A stretch of 64,000 bases of DNA from Nitrosospira briensis C-128 (GTDB lineage Bacteria; Pseudomonadota; Gammaproteobacteria; Burkholderiales; Nitrosomonadaceae). The stretch lies in the NCBI RefSeq assembly GCF_000619905.2, contig NZ_CP012371.1:682001-746000 (forward strand), in the 5' to 3' direction. The translations under genes and the position numbers were made by a program. The notes beneath the pieces were generated by a model, which saw only the letters and a list, made by a program, of their open reading frames with translations, was not told the DNA's origin and ran no database searches. Below, piece after piece: positions 48,086 to 57,629 of the stretch. Position 1 is the stretch's first letter. Each line of letters opens with the position of its first letter.

Positions 48086-48313
48086 TCACCTCTTTCTCAT
48101 ATAAAAGATAAATTCTCCAGCTATCTCCGACAAGGACAGCAATTCGTTGCCCGTCTGATCGGCGAAGACCTGGAAATCAATTACTGAGCCAGGGTCGGTA
48201 GCGGTTATTTTCAGCACTTGCCCGGTAGTCATATCCACCAGGGATTTTTTTGTGCGCAGGATAGGCAACGGGCAGTTCAGGCCGCACACATCCAGTTCTT
48301 TATCGCAATTCAT
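48086..48313 (-). CDS. tusA: Sulfurtransferase TusA family protein
   Basis: A 75-residue sulfur carrier of the TusA/SirA family. The active Cys14 lies in VCGLNCPLPILRTKKSL, the CPxP motif; the end is LSLSEIAGEFIFYMRKR. TusA proteins relay persulfide sulfur for tRNA thiolation or other sulfur metabolism. It stands alone on the minus strand, divergent from argJ. Confidence 0.93.
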   Translation of the reverse strand: MNCDKELDVCGLNCPLPILRTKKSLVDMTTGQVLKITATDPGSVIDFQVFADQTGNELLSLSEIAGEFIFYMRKR

Positions 48314-48652
48314 GCATTTCTCCTCGATTCCTGGTTACGGAATAGTTGCCTGCCCATGGAATGCAGCAAGTGATTTGCCAAAATTATTTTCATGACCTGC
48401 GAAAAATCCAAGAAAAAAACGGATAAGCGGTTATTTATGGTGCAACTGGAAGTTCTGTTTGTTACGCTGGTATTGATAATCATTAGAAGCCAAAAAACGA
48501 AAATATGAAAGAAGCGTTAAAGATGAGTTAGCATATGCTTGAGAAGATCTTTTTTCGAGCCTCGAAGACGAGGGCCGAAGATAATACCACCTTGTTGTTT
48601 TGATTGAGACTCGACAACACGTCAGATTCCGCGAATTACCGATAGCGTCATT
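48314..48652. other. tusA/argJ divergent intergenic region
   Basis: About 340 bp. The only coding candidate is a 23-residue hydrophobic peptide frame at 48437-48508 (MVQLEVLFVTLVLIIIRSQK and three more residues) with no good ribosome site. A symmetrical TTTTTTCGAGCCTCGAAGACGAG stretch lies near 48548-48570. Promoters of both genes are expected here. Confidence 0.4.
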
Positions 48653-49897
48653 ATGCCAGTCAACTTTACCCCTCCACTACCCGAACATCTGCTTCCTATT
48701 AAAGGCGTAACACTCGGCATCGCCGAAGCGGGAATCAAGAAACCCGGCCGAAAGGACCTGCTTGTCATCGTTTTGGCGGAATGCGCAAAGGTAGCGGGTG
48801 TATTTACGCAAAACCGGTTTTGTGCGGCACCTGTGGCAGTCGCTAAAGACCATCTTTTGAATCCGGGCTCCACTTCCGCCTGCCCGATCCGGGCATTGAT
48901 TATCAATACCGGCAACGCCAATGCCGGCACAGGTGAAGGCGGCGTTGCGGATGCCCGTGCCACCTGCGCCGAACTCGCCAACTTGCTCGGTTGTGATAGT
49001 CGGCAGGTACTGCCATTTTCTACCGGCGTCATTATGGAGCCGCTGCCGTTGGAAAGAATTATTGCCGGGTTGCCTGCGGCGGTGGCCGACCTCAAGGCAG
49101 ACAACTGGTTTGCGGCCGCCCAGGCAATCATGACGACGGATATCGTGCCCAAGGCGGTATCGAAACAGATTTCCCTCGACGGCACAACCGTGACCATTAC
49201 GGGCATTGCCAAGGGTTCAGGAATGATCCATCCAAACATGGCAACGATGCTGAGTTACATTGCGACCGACGCGGCGCTGAGCCAGCCACTGCTGGAACAA
49301 ATCGTGCGGCATGCAGCGGAGAATACATTTAACCGCATCACCGTGGATGGAGATACTTCAACCAATGACGCGCTCGTTCTGATAGGAACGGGCCAGGCCG
49401 GCAATTCGGTCATTTCAGATAATGAAAGTGCCCAATTCACACAGGTGCAAAACGCGATAACCGAGGTCGCAGCATCGCTTGCGCAGGCTATCGTACGCGA
49501 CGGTGAGGGGGCAACCAAGTTTATTACGGTCCAAGTGGAGGGTGGGAAGACACTCGACGAATGCAGCAAGGCTGCATATGCCATTGCACATTCTCCACTG
49601 GTTAAAACCGCTTTTTTCGCATCTGATCCAAATCTTGGCCGAATACTGGCGGCAATAGGCTATGCGGGCATAGAAGACCTTGACGTCAATAAATTGCAGC
49701 TCTATCTCGATGACGTTCTGGTTGCAGAAAATGGTGGCCGGGCGCGCACTTACCGGGAAGCAGATGGTCAAAAAGTAATGAAGCAAGCCGAAATCACCGT
49801 GCGTGTCGTGCTCAACAGAGGGCAGGCTTCGACCACCATCTGGACATGCGATCTATCGTATGATTACGTGAAGATCAACGCGGATTATCGTAGTTAG
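48653..49897 (+). CDS. argJ: Bifunctional glutamate N-acetyltransferase/ornithine acetyltransferase
   Basis: Recycles the acetyl group from N-acetylornithine to glutamate in arginine synthesis. 414 residues. The self-cleaving site that makes the alpha and beta chains is the Ala-Thr pair in [10 protein letters not shown], with Thr198 the catalytic nucleophile. [15 protein letters not shown], the family motif, is near residue 81, and the C-terminal [31 protein letters not shown] is complete. It works with ArgD, ArgF and ArgG encoded 18-21 kb away. Confidence 0.96.
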   Translation: MPVNFTPPLPEHLLPIKGVTLGIAEAGIKKPGRKDLLVIVLAECAKVAGVFTQNRFCAAPVAVAKDHLLNPGSTSACPIRALIINTGNANAGTGEGGVADARATCAELANLLGCDSRQVLPFSTGVIMEPLPLERIIAGLPAAVADLKADNWFAAAQAIMTTDIVPKAVSKQISLDGTTVTITGIAKGSGMIHPNMATMLSYIATDAALSQPLLEQIVRHAAENTFNRITVDGDTSTNDALVLIGTGQAGNSVISDNESAQFTQVQNAITEVAASLAQAIVRDGEGATKFITVQVEGGKTLDECSKAAYAIAHSPLVKTAFFASDPNLGRILAAIGYAGIEDLDVNKLQLYLDDVLVAENGGRARTYREADGQKVMKQAEITVRVVLNRGQASTTIWTCDLSYDYVKINADYRS

Positions 49898-50069
49898 CAA
49901 ACAGGCAGACCGCTAGCAGCGCGAGCGCAACGTAATAAAGCATCACGCTGTCAGCTGTCAGTCGCACACCATCGTATGCGACTGCAGCACTTTCATGGAC
50001 AAGTTTTTTCCGCTCTTCCTGCTGACTTCCGATCCCGGCAAGATGGCGCAAATCGTCAACAAGCGTCTT

Positions 50070-50576
50070 CTACTCGCCCATTGTCTTCATGTGTTCCAGG
50101 TTGGGGTTGGTCCAATCCATCCCGGAGCCATAGTTATAGCCTGATCCAGACGACCCGGATGACCCATACTTATCCCCAGACTTGCGGGAATGATGGCCAT
50201 GCTTTTTCCTCATTGCGCTAGCTTCATCCTTATCGATGTACCCATCCTTGTTGGTGTCCATCTTGTCGAACATTAACTGGCAATGGTTTGCATGTTCTTC
50301 CTGGCTAACCCGCCCATCATTGTTGGTATCCGCCATAGCCATCCCGCATCGGCCCTCTCCGCGCTTCTTGTCGCCATACCCATCCGTCTTGTCCCCATAT
50401 TCATCCTTCTTGTCACCGTAGTCGTCAGACGCGGCGACCATGTAACCTTTATCGAGGGATTGCATGGCAAAAGGGTTTTCAGCCGCGGACGCAATGGATG
50501 CGGTGCCGAGCGCGGCGGCCAGTGCGGATCCCAGAGCAAGAGAAATAATTGATTTTTTACTCGGCATATTATTCAT
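50070..50576 (-). CDS. Secreted EF-hand protein with bufferin-like N-terminus
   Basis: A 168-residue exported protein. The signal peptide is about residues 8-32 (LALGSALAAALGTASIASAA). Then comes ENPFAMQSLDKGYMVA, three 7-residue repeats with YGDK (residues 52-72), GEGRCG (73-78), and two canonical calcium loops, DTNNDGRVSQEE (83-94) and DTNKDGYIDKDE (107-118). A His/Lys patch and a Gly/Ser/Tyr-rich tail follow. The leader, the NPF-x-x-x-x-L-x-x-GYM segment and E-G-R-C-G resemble, as remembered, the bufferin/HvfA precursors modified by DUF692 enzymes, but no such enzyme is near and the Cys motif is single. Calcium binding is likely; the rest is open. ATG 50576 or the in-frame ATG three codons later may be used. 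Confidence 0.82.
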   Translation of the reverse strand: MNNMPSKKSIISLALGSALAAALGTASIASAAENPFAMQSLDKGYMVAASDDYGDKKDEYGDKTDGYGDKKRGEGRCGMAMADTNNDGRVSQEEHANHCQLMFDKMDTNKDGYIDKDEASAMRKKHGHHSRKSGDKYGSSGSSGSGYNYGSGMDWTNPNLEHMKTMGE

Positions 50577-51003
50577 GATGTTTTTCTCCTAAATATTTTG
50601 TTTGATTTAAAGGAAGCTTTCGGGAGAGCATGCAATACAAGTGCTGCATCTCATCAATGATTCCACCTTATTTGTTTCCGTTATTTACAGTCTGTTACGA
50701 TAGATACCTTAACCGCGGCACCTTGCATACGCTGGACGTAACATGCCGAATCATGGCCTTCTTAGCTGAGCGGTTCCGTTCGATAGCACACATATGAACT
50801 CCATTTGAATCCACGGGTTTACATTATTCAGATTATTCAGATCGCCACTTTTTGCTTGGGACAGTCTGGAGAAACTCGCAACATGCAAAAAACGAAAACC
50901 GTATTTACCGGTTATATGGGATATTCGTGATGGAGGCTGCCATGATTCTCATCGCGCGATTGTGATTGTTATAATTTAAAATTGACGTTTGATCTGGAGA
51001 CTT
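50577..51003. other. EF-hand gene / DUF815 gene divergent region
   Basis: About 425 bp without a supportable gene; it holds two divergent promoters. The base composition is AT-rich near 50815-50970. No clear operator seen. Confidence 0.4.
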
Positions 51004-51867
51004 ATGAAAGGTTGGGACAAGCTGTACGATCGGGCCGAAGCGCTGCTTTCCCGTCTTGAGGAGCTGCTGCCGGCGGGCCAGGCTGACCCCAACTGGAATT
51101 CCGCCATTGCATTTCGCTGGCGAAAGTCCGGCCGTACGGGCTCTATTCAACCTGTGAATCACCCTCACCACGTAACGTTCGATGCTTTGCAAGGCATAGA
51201 ACGTCAAAAAAATCTCATCGATCAAAATACACGTCAGTTCGTACAGGGACATCCCGCCAATAACGTATTGCTTACGGGCGCGCGCGGCACAGGCAAGTCA
51301 TCGCTGGTAAAAGCAATGCTGAATAAATATGCTGCCATGGGGTTACGCTTGATTGAAGTGGAAAAGCATGACCTTACCGATCTGCACGATATTGTCGAAC
51401 AGATATACCAGCGCCCTGAACGCTTCCTTCTGTATTGCGACGACTTGTCATTCGAGCCGGGCGACCCCGGCTATAAGGCCTTGAAAGTCGTACTCGATGG
51501 TTCTATCGCCACGGCGTCCGAAAACGTTCTTGTCTACGCGACTTCCAATCGCCGCCACTTGATGCCCGATTTCATGCGAGACAATCTGGACACCCGGCAT
51601 CTGGGGGGAGAAATTCATCCAAGTGAATCGGTCGAAGAAAAAATTTCTTTATCGGAGCGTTTTGGCCTATGGGTATCCTTCTACCCGTTTGATCAAGAGC
51701 AGTACCTGGACATTGCCGGGCATTGGCTCAACCATTTCGGTATCGAAGAAATGACTCCCCCTATACGTGAAGCGGCTCTGCAATGGGCATTGGGGCGCGG
51801 CTCACGAAGCGGGCGTGTAGCATGGCAATTTGCACGCGACTGCGCGGGAAAGCAGAATCTGCCATGA
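51004..51867 (+). CDS. DUF815 family ATP-binding protein
   Basis: A 287-residue AAA-like ATPase of the DUF815 family, widespread in proteobacteria, function unknown. Walker A is LLTGARGTGKSSLVKAML, Walker B is FLLYCDDLSFE, and VYATSNRRHLMP with DTRHLGGEIHPSE and EKISLSERFGLWVSFYPF are family blocks. The start is ATG 51004, with GGAG seven to eight bases upstream; an earlier in-frame start exists at 50989. In many relatives it sits next to the Nudix-ThiE gene, as here, 130 bp downstream. Confidence 0.92.
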   Translation: MKGWDKLYDRAEALLSRLEELLPAGQADPNWNSAIAFRWRKSGRTGSIQPVNHPHHVTFDALQGIERQKNLIDQNTRQFVQGHPANNVLLTGARGTGKSSLVKAMLNKYAAMGLRLIEVEKHDLTDLHDIVEQIYQRPERFLLYCDDLSFEPGDPGYKALKVVLDGSIATASENVLVYATSNRRHLMPDFMRDNLDTRHLGGEIHPSESVEEKISLSERFGLWVSFYPFDQEQYLDIAGHWLNHFGIEEMTPPIREAALQWALGRGSRSGRVAWQFARDCAGKQNLP

Positions 51868-51996
51868 TTTTCAAAGAATCCGGTCATTGCCCCAAGTAGG
51901 GCAGCACGGGATATACAAGCCAGATTTGCGCAAATTTAAAATTTGAACGTTGGCGTAGCGTGTTTCATTCGTCGGTTGCTGCTTATCCACCTCACC

Positions 51997-52947
51997 ATGC
52001 CCTCTCCCACTCATATCACTGAAGTCGCCGTTGCGGTTATCACTGCCCCTGATGGCCGTTTTCTGCTTGCGCGCAGGCCCGAGGGCAAACCTTATGCGGG
52101 TTACTGGGAATTTCCCGGCGGCAAAGTGAACCCCGATGAATCGATATTGGATGCGTTAAGGCGCGAATTACTGGAAGAGCTGGGTATATTTGTCGAGCAT
52201 GCCTACCCTTGGATCACCCGCACGTTTAATTATAGCCACGCCTCTGTCCGTCTCCACTTTTACCGTGTAGTGAAATGGCATGGCGAGCCGCAGCCCCGCG
52301 AAAACCAGGAGCTGGCCTGGCAATCCGCGGACAATGTCCGGGTTGAACCGATGTTGCCGGCAAATACACCGGTATTGCGGGCGCTGGATTTGCCGGCAAT
52401 CTATGCAATAACCCATGCTGCGGAATTGGGGACGGATATTGCTCTAATCCGGATTGAACGCGCATTGAAAGGCGGTGTACGGCTGTTGCAGGTACGCGAG
52501 AAGGCGATGCCGGAGAAAGCGTTGAATGCTTTTATCGACGCTGTGATTGCGCTCGGTCATCGTCATGGTGCCAAAGTATTGGTGAACGGCAGCATAGACA
52601 ATATCGACCTTTATCGGAAAGCTGAGGCGGACGGGCTACATCTTGCGTCAAGACAATTGATGAACATCGTGAAACGTCCGGATGTCGAGTGGTGTGGCGC
52701 CTCTTGCCATAATGCAGAAGAGCTTTTTCGCGCTGAGCAATTAGGCATGGATTTTGCGGTGCTTGCGCCGGTACTGCCGACGTTGAGTCACCCTGGCTCT
52801 GCGACGCTAGGCTGGCAAAGATTTGCCGCACTCATCCGGGATTGCTCGATACCCGTTTATGCGCTAGGCGGGTTGCGCCGGGAAGATTTAACTACGGCAT
52901 GGGAACACGGCGGGCATGGCGTGGCCATGATGCGGGGTATCGGCTAA
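51997..52947 (+). CDS. Nudix hydrolase fused to thiamine-phosphate synthase-like domain
   Basis: A 316-residue two-domain protein. Residues 1-130 are a MutT-type Nudix hydrolase with the full Nudix box GGKVNPDESILDALRRELLEELGI; its start EVAVAVITAPDGRFLLARRPEGKPYAGYWEFPG is typical of 8-oxo-dGTPase. Residues 140-315 match the ThiE/TenI barrel (VRLLQVREKAMPEKAL, LVNGSIDNIDLYRKAEADGLHL, VYALGGLRREDL). This Nudix-ThiE fusion is a known proteobacterial architecture next to yacG; the TenI half probably lacks true thiamine synthase activity, but that is not decided here. The start is the ATG at 51997, MPSPTHITE. Confidence 0.9.
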   Translation: MPSPTHITEVAVAVITAPDGRFLLARRPEGKPYAGYWEFPGGKVNPDESILDALRRELLEELGIFVEHAYPWITRTFNYSHASVRLHFYRVVKWHGEPQPRENQELAWQSADNVRVEPMLPANTPVLRALDLPAIYAITHAAELGTDIALIRIERALKGGVRLLQVREKAMPEKALNAFIDAVIALGHRHGAKVLVNGSIDNIDLYRKAEADGLHLASRQLMNIVKRPDVEWCGASCHNAEELFRAEQLGMDFAVLAPVLPTLSHPGSATLGWQRFAALIRDCSIPVYALGGLRREDLTTAWEHGGHGVAMMRGIG

Positions 52948-53113
52948 AGATTCAGCCCTGCAGAGCAAAAGAAGGTTTGCCAACTGAAGGACCCGCGGTG
53001 AAAGACATTGGGGCAACAGCCCGAGGCTGAGGTAGCACTGGGGTAATGTTCGGATTTATTAGGGTCATTCGTTTTGCGATAGCGCCAATTCTTCGAACTC
53101 CAGCGCCTGATCG

Positions 53114-53317
53114 TTATTGCTCATCCTTAAACACATCTTCGTTCGGTTTTTCCGTGTCCGCGTCCGTTTCCGCATCCGGAATTCGATAGGACTCCGAAGC
53201 CCATTGCCCCAGGTCGATCATCTTGCAGCGCTCCGAACAAAAAGGCCGATAACGATTGCTCGTATCCCAGACGATAATCTTGCCGCAATGTGGGCAATTG
53301 ACGATGGGTTGCTTCAT
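53114..53317 (-). CDS. yacG: DNA gyrase inhibitor YacG
   Basis: A 67-residue zinc protein that in E. coli binds GyrB and inhibits gyrase. The four zinc cysteines are CPHC (8, 11) and FCSERC (27, 31), followed by [16 protein letters not shown], the YacG signature, and an acidic tail. Convergent with the Nudix-ThiE gene. Its ATG overlaps by ATGA the end of an unrecognised upstream open frame. Confidence 0.93.
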   Translation of the reverse strand: MKQPIVNCPHCGKIIVWDTSNRYRPFCSERCKMIDLGQWASESYRIPDAETDADTEKPNEDVFKDEQ

Positions 53318-53897
53318 AATCGTGAACCTGAAAATATCCTATTCGTTGAAACATCACCAGACCACTTGGCTATTATGGCTTGATTGTGCGAATCAAGCCA
53401 GCCAGCAGCCTGTCGGGCTTTAAGAATCGCAGCGAAAAAGTGACTGGGCGAAGGCAGATTTTGAGGATTTTGAAGACCAGTAGTTATTCCATTGGCCGAA
53501 AAAGCGGCGAAATATGAACCACCCAGACGCTTTTGCAGCCGATTTACTTTAAGTCCGACAGATTGTTGGACGGCGTTCCGGACCGCTCGCTCCGCCGGAA
53601 ACATAAAATTATGTCATATGAATGCCGTAACCTCATAAATATCCACCGATGTTGCGCGGTTTCCGGTTTTTGTAACAAGTTAAATTCATGGCGGATATCG
53701 CCGGAAAGAATGCATGTAGACACAAGTATCTCGCTCATAACCCATTGATCGATAAAAACGGTCAGGTGCGTTTTTCCACCATCCAATCAATAGTTTTTGT
53801 AATGCATATTTATTTTTCGATATGTATTATGGTAAAATGGTTAAGTTTTTTATGAGTTTTTTTAGAAGGTCCGAAATTAAAAACGGGACTGCAAAAT
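53318..53897. other. yacG/petABC divergent region
   Basis: About 580 bp without a recognised gene. The petABC promoter should be in the AT-rich part 53790-53870, where TATGTATTATGGTAAAAT gives -10-like hexamers; a matching -35 is uncertain. A 96-codon minus-strand frame (53314-53604) is described among rejected items. Confidence 0.4.
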
Positions 53898-54503
53898 ATG
53901 GCAGATATTGAGAAAAAACAGGAAATGAACGGCAGGAGACGTTTTCTCATCGCCGCAACTTCGATTGCGGGCGGGATCGCGGGCGTTGCCGTGGCAACCC
54001 CTTTCATGATGAGCATGATGCCCAGCGAACGCGCAAAAGCGGCGGGAGCGCCGGTTGAGGTGGACATCAGCAAGGTTGAACCAGGCATGCTGCTGATGGT
54101 CGAATGGCGCGGCAAGGTGGTATGGGTATTGAATCGCACCCCGGAAATGCTGGCCAACCTGAAAAAGCTTGACGGTCAGGTATCCGATCCAAAATCGGAA
54201 AAAGACCAGCAACCCAAGTATGCACAGAATGAAACACGCTCCATCAAACCGGCGATTCTGGTAGCCGAAGGGGTCTGTACCCATCTGGGATGTTCTCCCG
54301 TATATCGCAAAGATATTGCGCCCGCGGACCTCGGTTCCGACTGGCTGGGCGGTTTTTTCTGCCCCTGCCACGGCTCCAAGTTCGATCTCGCGGGCCGCGT
54401 CTACAAAAGCGTCCCTGCGCCTACCAACCTTGTCGTCCCCCCCCACATGTATTTAAGCGATACCACCCTGTTGATCGGGTCTGATCGCAAGGAGTCCGCA
54501 TAA
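53898..54503 (+). CDS. petA: Ubiquinol-cytochrome c reductase Rieske iron-sulfur subunit
   Basis: Rieske protein of the cytochrome bc1 complex, which moves electrons from quinol to cytochrome c1. 201 residues. The N-terminus has a twin-arginine-like NGRRRFLIAAT and one membrane anchor at about 16-40. The [2Fe-2S] ligands are in C127-T-H129-L-G-C132 and C155-P-C157-H158, giving two Cys and two His ligands and the extra disulfide pair. First gene of petABC; petB starts on the next base after its stop. Confidence 0.97.
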   Translation: MADIEKKQEMNGRRRFLIAATSIAGGIAGVAVATPFMMSMMPSERAKAAGAPVEVDISKVEPGMLLMVEWRGKVVWVLNRTPEMLANLKKLDGQVSDPKSEKDQQPKYAQNETRSIKPAILVAEGVCTHLGCSPVYRKDIAPADLGSDWLGGFFCPCHGSKFDLAGRVYKSVPAPTNLVVPPHMYLSDTTLLIGSDRKESA

Positions 54504-55751
54504 ATGAGCAAGCGATTAGCGTCCATGGTCGACTGGATAGACGCACGTTTTCCCCTGACTTCCAACTGGAAGGCTCATCTCACCGAATACTACGCGCCGA
54601 AAAACTTCAATTTCTGGTACTACTTCGGCTCCCTGGCCATGCTCGTGCTGGTGAATCAGCTTCTTACCGGCATTTTCCTCACCATGAACTACAAGCCGGA
54701 CGCCAGCATGGCGTTCGCCTCGGTGGAATATATCATGCGGGACGTGGATTTCGGCTGGTTGATCCGTTACATGCACTCCACCGGCGCATCCATGTTCTTC
54801 GTGGTGGTCTATCTGCACATGTTCCGCGGGATGATGTACGGCTCGTATCGCAAGCCGCGCGAACTTCTCTGGCTAATCGGCATGGGAATATTTTTCATGC
54901 TGATGATGCTGGCGTTTACCGGATACATCCTCCCATGGGGGCAAATGTCCTATTGGGGTGCGCAGGTGATCGTAAGCATGATCGGCGCGATTCCGGTAGT
55001 AGGCGAAACGCTCTCGAACTGGTTGCTGGGTGACTTCATGCTGTCGGATGCCGCACTCAATCGTTTCTTTGCCTATCATGTTGTGACTCTGCCCGTTTTA
55101 CTTGTGACGCTGGTAGTCGTTCACATATTGGCACTGCACGAGGTCGGCTCGAGTAACCCTGATGGGATTGAAATCAAAAAATATAAAGATCCCGTAACGC
55201 ACATTCCCGTCGATGGTATCCCGTTCCACCCATACTATACCGTCAAGGATATTTTCGGCGTCATCGTGTTCCTGATCGTGTTTTGCGGAATCATATTTTT
55301 CGCACCCGAGATGGGCGGCTATTTCCTTGAGTACAACAACTTCGTTCCTGCCAATACGTTGCAGACGCCTGACCATATCGCCCCGGTATGGTACTTCACA
55401 CCATACTATTCGATGCTGAGAGCGGTCACCATCAACTTCCTGTGGATAGATGCCAAGCTTTGGGGCATCGTGCTGATGGGCGGATCGGTCGCAATCTTCG
55501 CGCTGTTACCTTGGTTGGACCGTAGTCCCGTAAAGTCTATTCGCTACAAAGGCCCTATTTTCAAATTTGCCCTCACGCTTTTTGTCATTAGCGTCTTTGT
55601 GCTTGGCTACCTTGGCACCAAATCGCCCACCCCGCTGTTCACAACGCTTGCGCAAATATTCACGGTAATCTACTTCGCCTTCTTTATTCTTATGCCGTGG
55701 TACAGCAAGATAGATAAAACCAAGCCTGAACCAACCAGGGTGAAAGAATGA
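54504..55751 (+). CDS. petB: Cytochrome b of the bc1 complex
   Basis: Core membrane subunit holding hemes bL and bH and the quinol sites. 415 residues in one chain with eight membrane helices. Heme ligands are in RYMHSTGASMFFVVVYLHMFRG and FFAYHVVTLPVLLVTLVVVHI; the Qo-site PEWY equivalent appears as HIAPVWYFTPYYSML. The ending WYSKIDKTKPEPTRVKE is a short tail. It abuts petA and overlaps petC by four bases. Confidence 0.97.
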   Translation: MSKRLASMVDWIDARFPLTSNWKAHLTEYYAPKNFNFWYYFGSLAMLVLVNQLLTGIFLTMNYKPDASMAFASVEYIMRDVDFGWLIRYMHSTGASMFFVVVYLHMFRGMMYGSYRKPRELLWLIGMGIFFMLMMLAFTGYILPWGQMSYWGAQVIVSMIGAIPVVGETLSNWLLGDFMLSDAALNRFFAYHVVTLPVLLVTLVVVHILALHEVGSSNPDGIEIKKYKDPVTHIPVDGIPFHPYYTVKDIFGVIVFLIVFCGIIFFAPEMGGYFLEYNNFVPANTLQTPDHIAPVWYFTPYYSMLRAVTINFLWIDAKLWGIVLMGGSVAIFALLPWLDRSPVKSIRYKGPIFKFALTLFVISVFVLGYLGTKSPTPLFTTLAQIFTVIYFAFFILMPWYSKIDKTKPEPTRVKE

Positions 55752-56485
55752 GAAAAATAACAACTATTTTAGTTATGTTATGCTTGGCCCCGCTTGTCGC
55801 ATTTGCCAGCGAGTCAACCGTAAAGCTGGATCATGCACCGATCCGGTCGGGCGATAAGCTCTCGCTGCAACGCGGCGCCAAGACCTTTGTCAACTACTGT
55901 CTGTCGTGCCACAGCGCGGAATACATGCGCTACAACCGGCTACGCGATATCGGCCTGACCGAGACCCAGGTCAGCGACAATCTAATATTTACCGGGCAGA
56001 AAGCAGGTGAACTCATGACTGTCGCCATGAAAATCAAAGAGGCCAAACAGTGGTTCGGGGTCGCCCCGCCCGATCTATCGGTAATCGCCCGTTCTCGTGG
56101 TGCTGATTGGCTCTATACGTATCTCCGGAAGTTTTATCGCGATGACTCCACCGCTACGGGCTGGAATAACCTTGTATTCGATAAAGCTGCCATGCCTCAT
56201 GTACTCTATCAGTTGCAGGGCGAGCAATCGCTGGTGACGACCATCGTCGACGACGGTCACGGTGGTAAGCATGAGGTAAAGGAATTGAAGCTGGATAAGC
56301 CAGGTGCGCTCTCGAAAACAGAATATGAAGCCTATGTGGCCGATCTGGTGAACTTCCTGGTTTATCTAGGTGAACCGGCTGCGACAAAGCGAGTGCAAAT
56401 AGGAATTATTGTGATGCTCTTCCTGTTTGGCATGCTGGCGCTTACCTACGCCCTGAAACATGAATATTGGAAGGACATTCATTGA
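55748..56485 (+). CDS. petC: Cytochrome c1
   Basis: Heme c subunit of the bc1 complex. 245 residues: signal peptide (1-20), heme-binding C51-L-S-C54-H55 in VNYCLSCHSAEYMRYNRL, PPDLSVIARSRGADWLYTYLR, and a C-terminal membrane anchor (VQIGIIVMLFLFGMLALTYAL). The distal heme ligand is probably the methionine in AAMPHVL. It overlaps petB in an ATGA quartet. sspA follows after 55 bp, the standard betaproteobacterial order. Confidence 0.96.
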   Translation: MRKITTILVMLCLAPLVAFASESTVKLDHAPIRSGDKLSLQRGAKTFVNYCLSCHSAEYMRYNRLRDIGLTETQVSDNLIFTGQKAGELMTVAMKIKEAKQWFGVAPPDLSVIARSRGADWLYTYLRKFYRDDSTATGWNNLVFDKAAMPHVLYQLQGEQSLVTTIVDDGHGGKHEVKELKLDKPGALSKTEYEAYVADLVNFLVYLGEPAATKRVQIGIIVMLFLFGMLALTYALKHEYWKDIH

Positions 56486-56540
56486 TTATTTCCCGTTACG
56501 AAAGATGCACCCAGCTCGTTTGCGCTGAAAGTAACCAAAT

Positions 56541-57140
56541 ATGATGACGTTATACTCAGCAACCACCTGCCCTTTCAGTCACCGCTGCCGTATTGTGCTG
56601 TACGAGAAGGGCATGGATTTTCAGATCATCGATGTCGACCTGCATAACAAGCCGGAAGATCTGGCGATAATGACGCCCTACAGCCGGGTTCCCGTGCTGG
56701 TAGAACGTGATCTTATCCTGTACGAATCCAACATCATCAATGAATATATTGATGACCGGTTTCCTCATCCACAACTGATGCCCGCCGATCCGGTCATGCG
56801 GGCCCGTGCGCGGTTGTTCCTGCATCGCTTTGAGCAGGAGCTTTTTTGCCATATTGACGCGGTCGAGCATGGAAATCCGAAAACCGCGGATAAAGCACGT
56901 GCGGCGATTCGCGATAACCTGACCGTGATTGCGCCCGTATTTGCCAAACAGAAGCACATGCTTGGGGATGAATTTTCCATGCTGGATGTGGCGATCGCAC
57001 CACTGCTGTGGCGATTGGATCATTATGGCATTCAGCTACCGAAACAGGCTGCGCCGCTGCTGAAATACGCCGAACGGTTGTTTAGCAGGCCCGCCTTCAT
57101 TGACGCGCTCACGGCCTCCGAGAAGGCAATGCGAAAGTGA
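56541..57140 (+). CDS. sspA: Stringent starvation protein A
   Basis: A 199-residue protein of glutathione-S-transferase fold that binds RNA polymerase and alters transcription in starvation. N-terminal thioredoxin-like domain TLYSATTCPFSHRCRIVLYEKGMDFQIIDVD, then SRVPVLVERDLILYESNIINEYIDDRFPHPQLMP, and a helical C-terminal domain. It overlaps sspB by four bases. Confidence 0.94.
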   Translation: MMTLYSATTCPFSHRCRIVLYEKGMDFQIIDVDLHNKPEDLAIMTPYSRVPVLVERDLILYESNIINEYIDDRFPHPQLMPADPVMRARARLFLHRFEQELFCHIDAVEHGNPKTADKARAAIRDNLTVIAPVFAKQKHMLGDEFSMLDVAIAPLLWRLDHYGIQLPKQAAPLLKYAERLFSRPAFIDALTASEKAMRK

Positions 57141-57562
57141 AGGAACTGTCGACCAAGCCCTATTTGATTCGCGCTATCTACGAATGGTGTTCCGATAGCG
57201 GCCTCACGCCTTATCTGTCAGTTAAAGTAGATACCCAGACTCGCGTACCGAATAATTTTGTGAAAGATGGTGAAATCATACTTAACATCAGCTCCGATGC
57301 CGCGCATCATCTTACTCTAGGTAACGATGTGATCCAGTTCTCCGCCCGGTTTAGCGGTGTCTCGCGTGAAATTTCAGTTCCGGTTGGTGCTGTCCAGGGA
57401 ATATTCGCCAAGGAGACCTCGCAGGGCGTTCTTTTCACCCTTGAGGGTGACGCCAATACAACGCAGGCGGACGCTGGTATTGAAGAACCGGCCAAATTGC
57501 CCTCATCCGAAGGTACGTCACCCTCCAAAGGTGTCAAACGACGCTTTCAGATCGTAAAATAG
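57137..57562 (+). CDS. sspB: ClpXP protease specificity-enhancing factor SspB
   Basis: A 141-residue adaptor delivering ssrA-tagged proteins to ClpXP. The N-terminal TKPYLIRAIYEWCSDSGLTPYLSVKVD, and GVSREISVPVGAVQGIFAKETSQGV, are the SspB core; the acidic and basic tail ending GVKRRFQIVK is the ClpX-binding part. Translationally coupled to sspA by an ATGA overlap (57137-57140). Confidence 0.95.
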   Translation: MKELSTKPYLIRAIYEWCSDSGLTPYLSVKVDTQTRVPNNFVKDGEIILNISSDAAHHLTLGNDVIQFSARFSGVSREISVPVGAVQGIFAKETSQGVLFTLEGDANTTQADAGIEEPAKLPSSEGTSPSKGVKRRFQIVK

Positions 57563-57590
57563 CCCGCATTGTTTGTCAGCTCCTTGAGGG

Positions 57591-57620
57591 TTTGCTACCC
57601 CGCCCCCCAGTCTCTATAAT
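57591..57620 (+). promoter_or_regulatory. Probable promoter of tRNA-Thr
   Basis: A perfect -10 hexamer TATAAT at 57615-57620, with TTTGCT at 57591-57596 and an 18-bp spacer, nine bases before the tRNA 5' end. The discriminator is GC-rich (TGCACCCGCG), as in stable-RNA promoters subject to growth control. Confidence 0.55.
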
Positions 57621-57629
57621 TGCACCCGC

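Noticed and set aside
53314-53604. A 96-codon minus-strand frame ending in an ATGA overlap with yacG
   Set aside because: The overlap is suggestive of coupling, but the sequence matches no family I know, zapD would be expected here, and no ribosome site is seen. Kept out for lack of support; a homology search would settle it.
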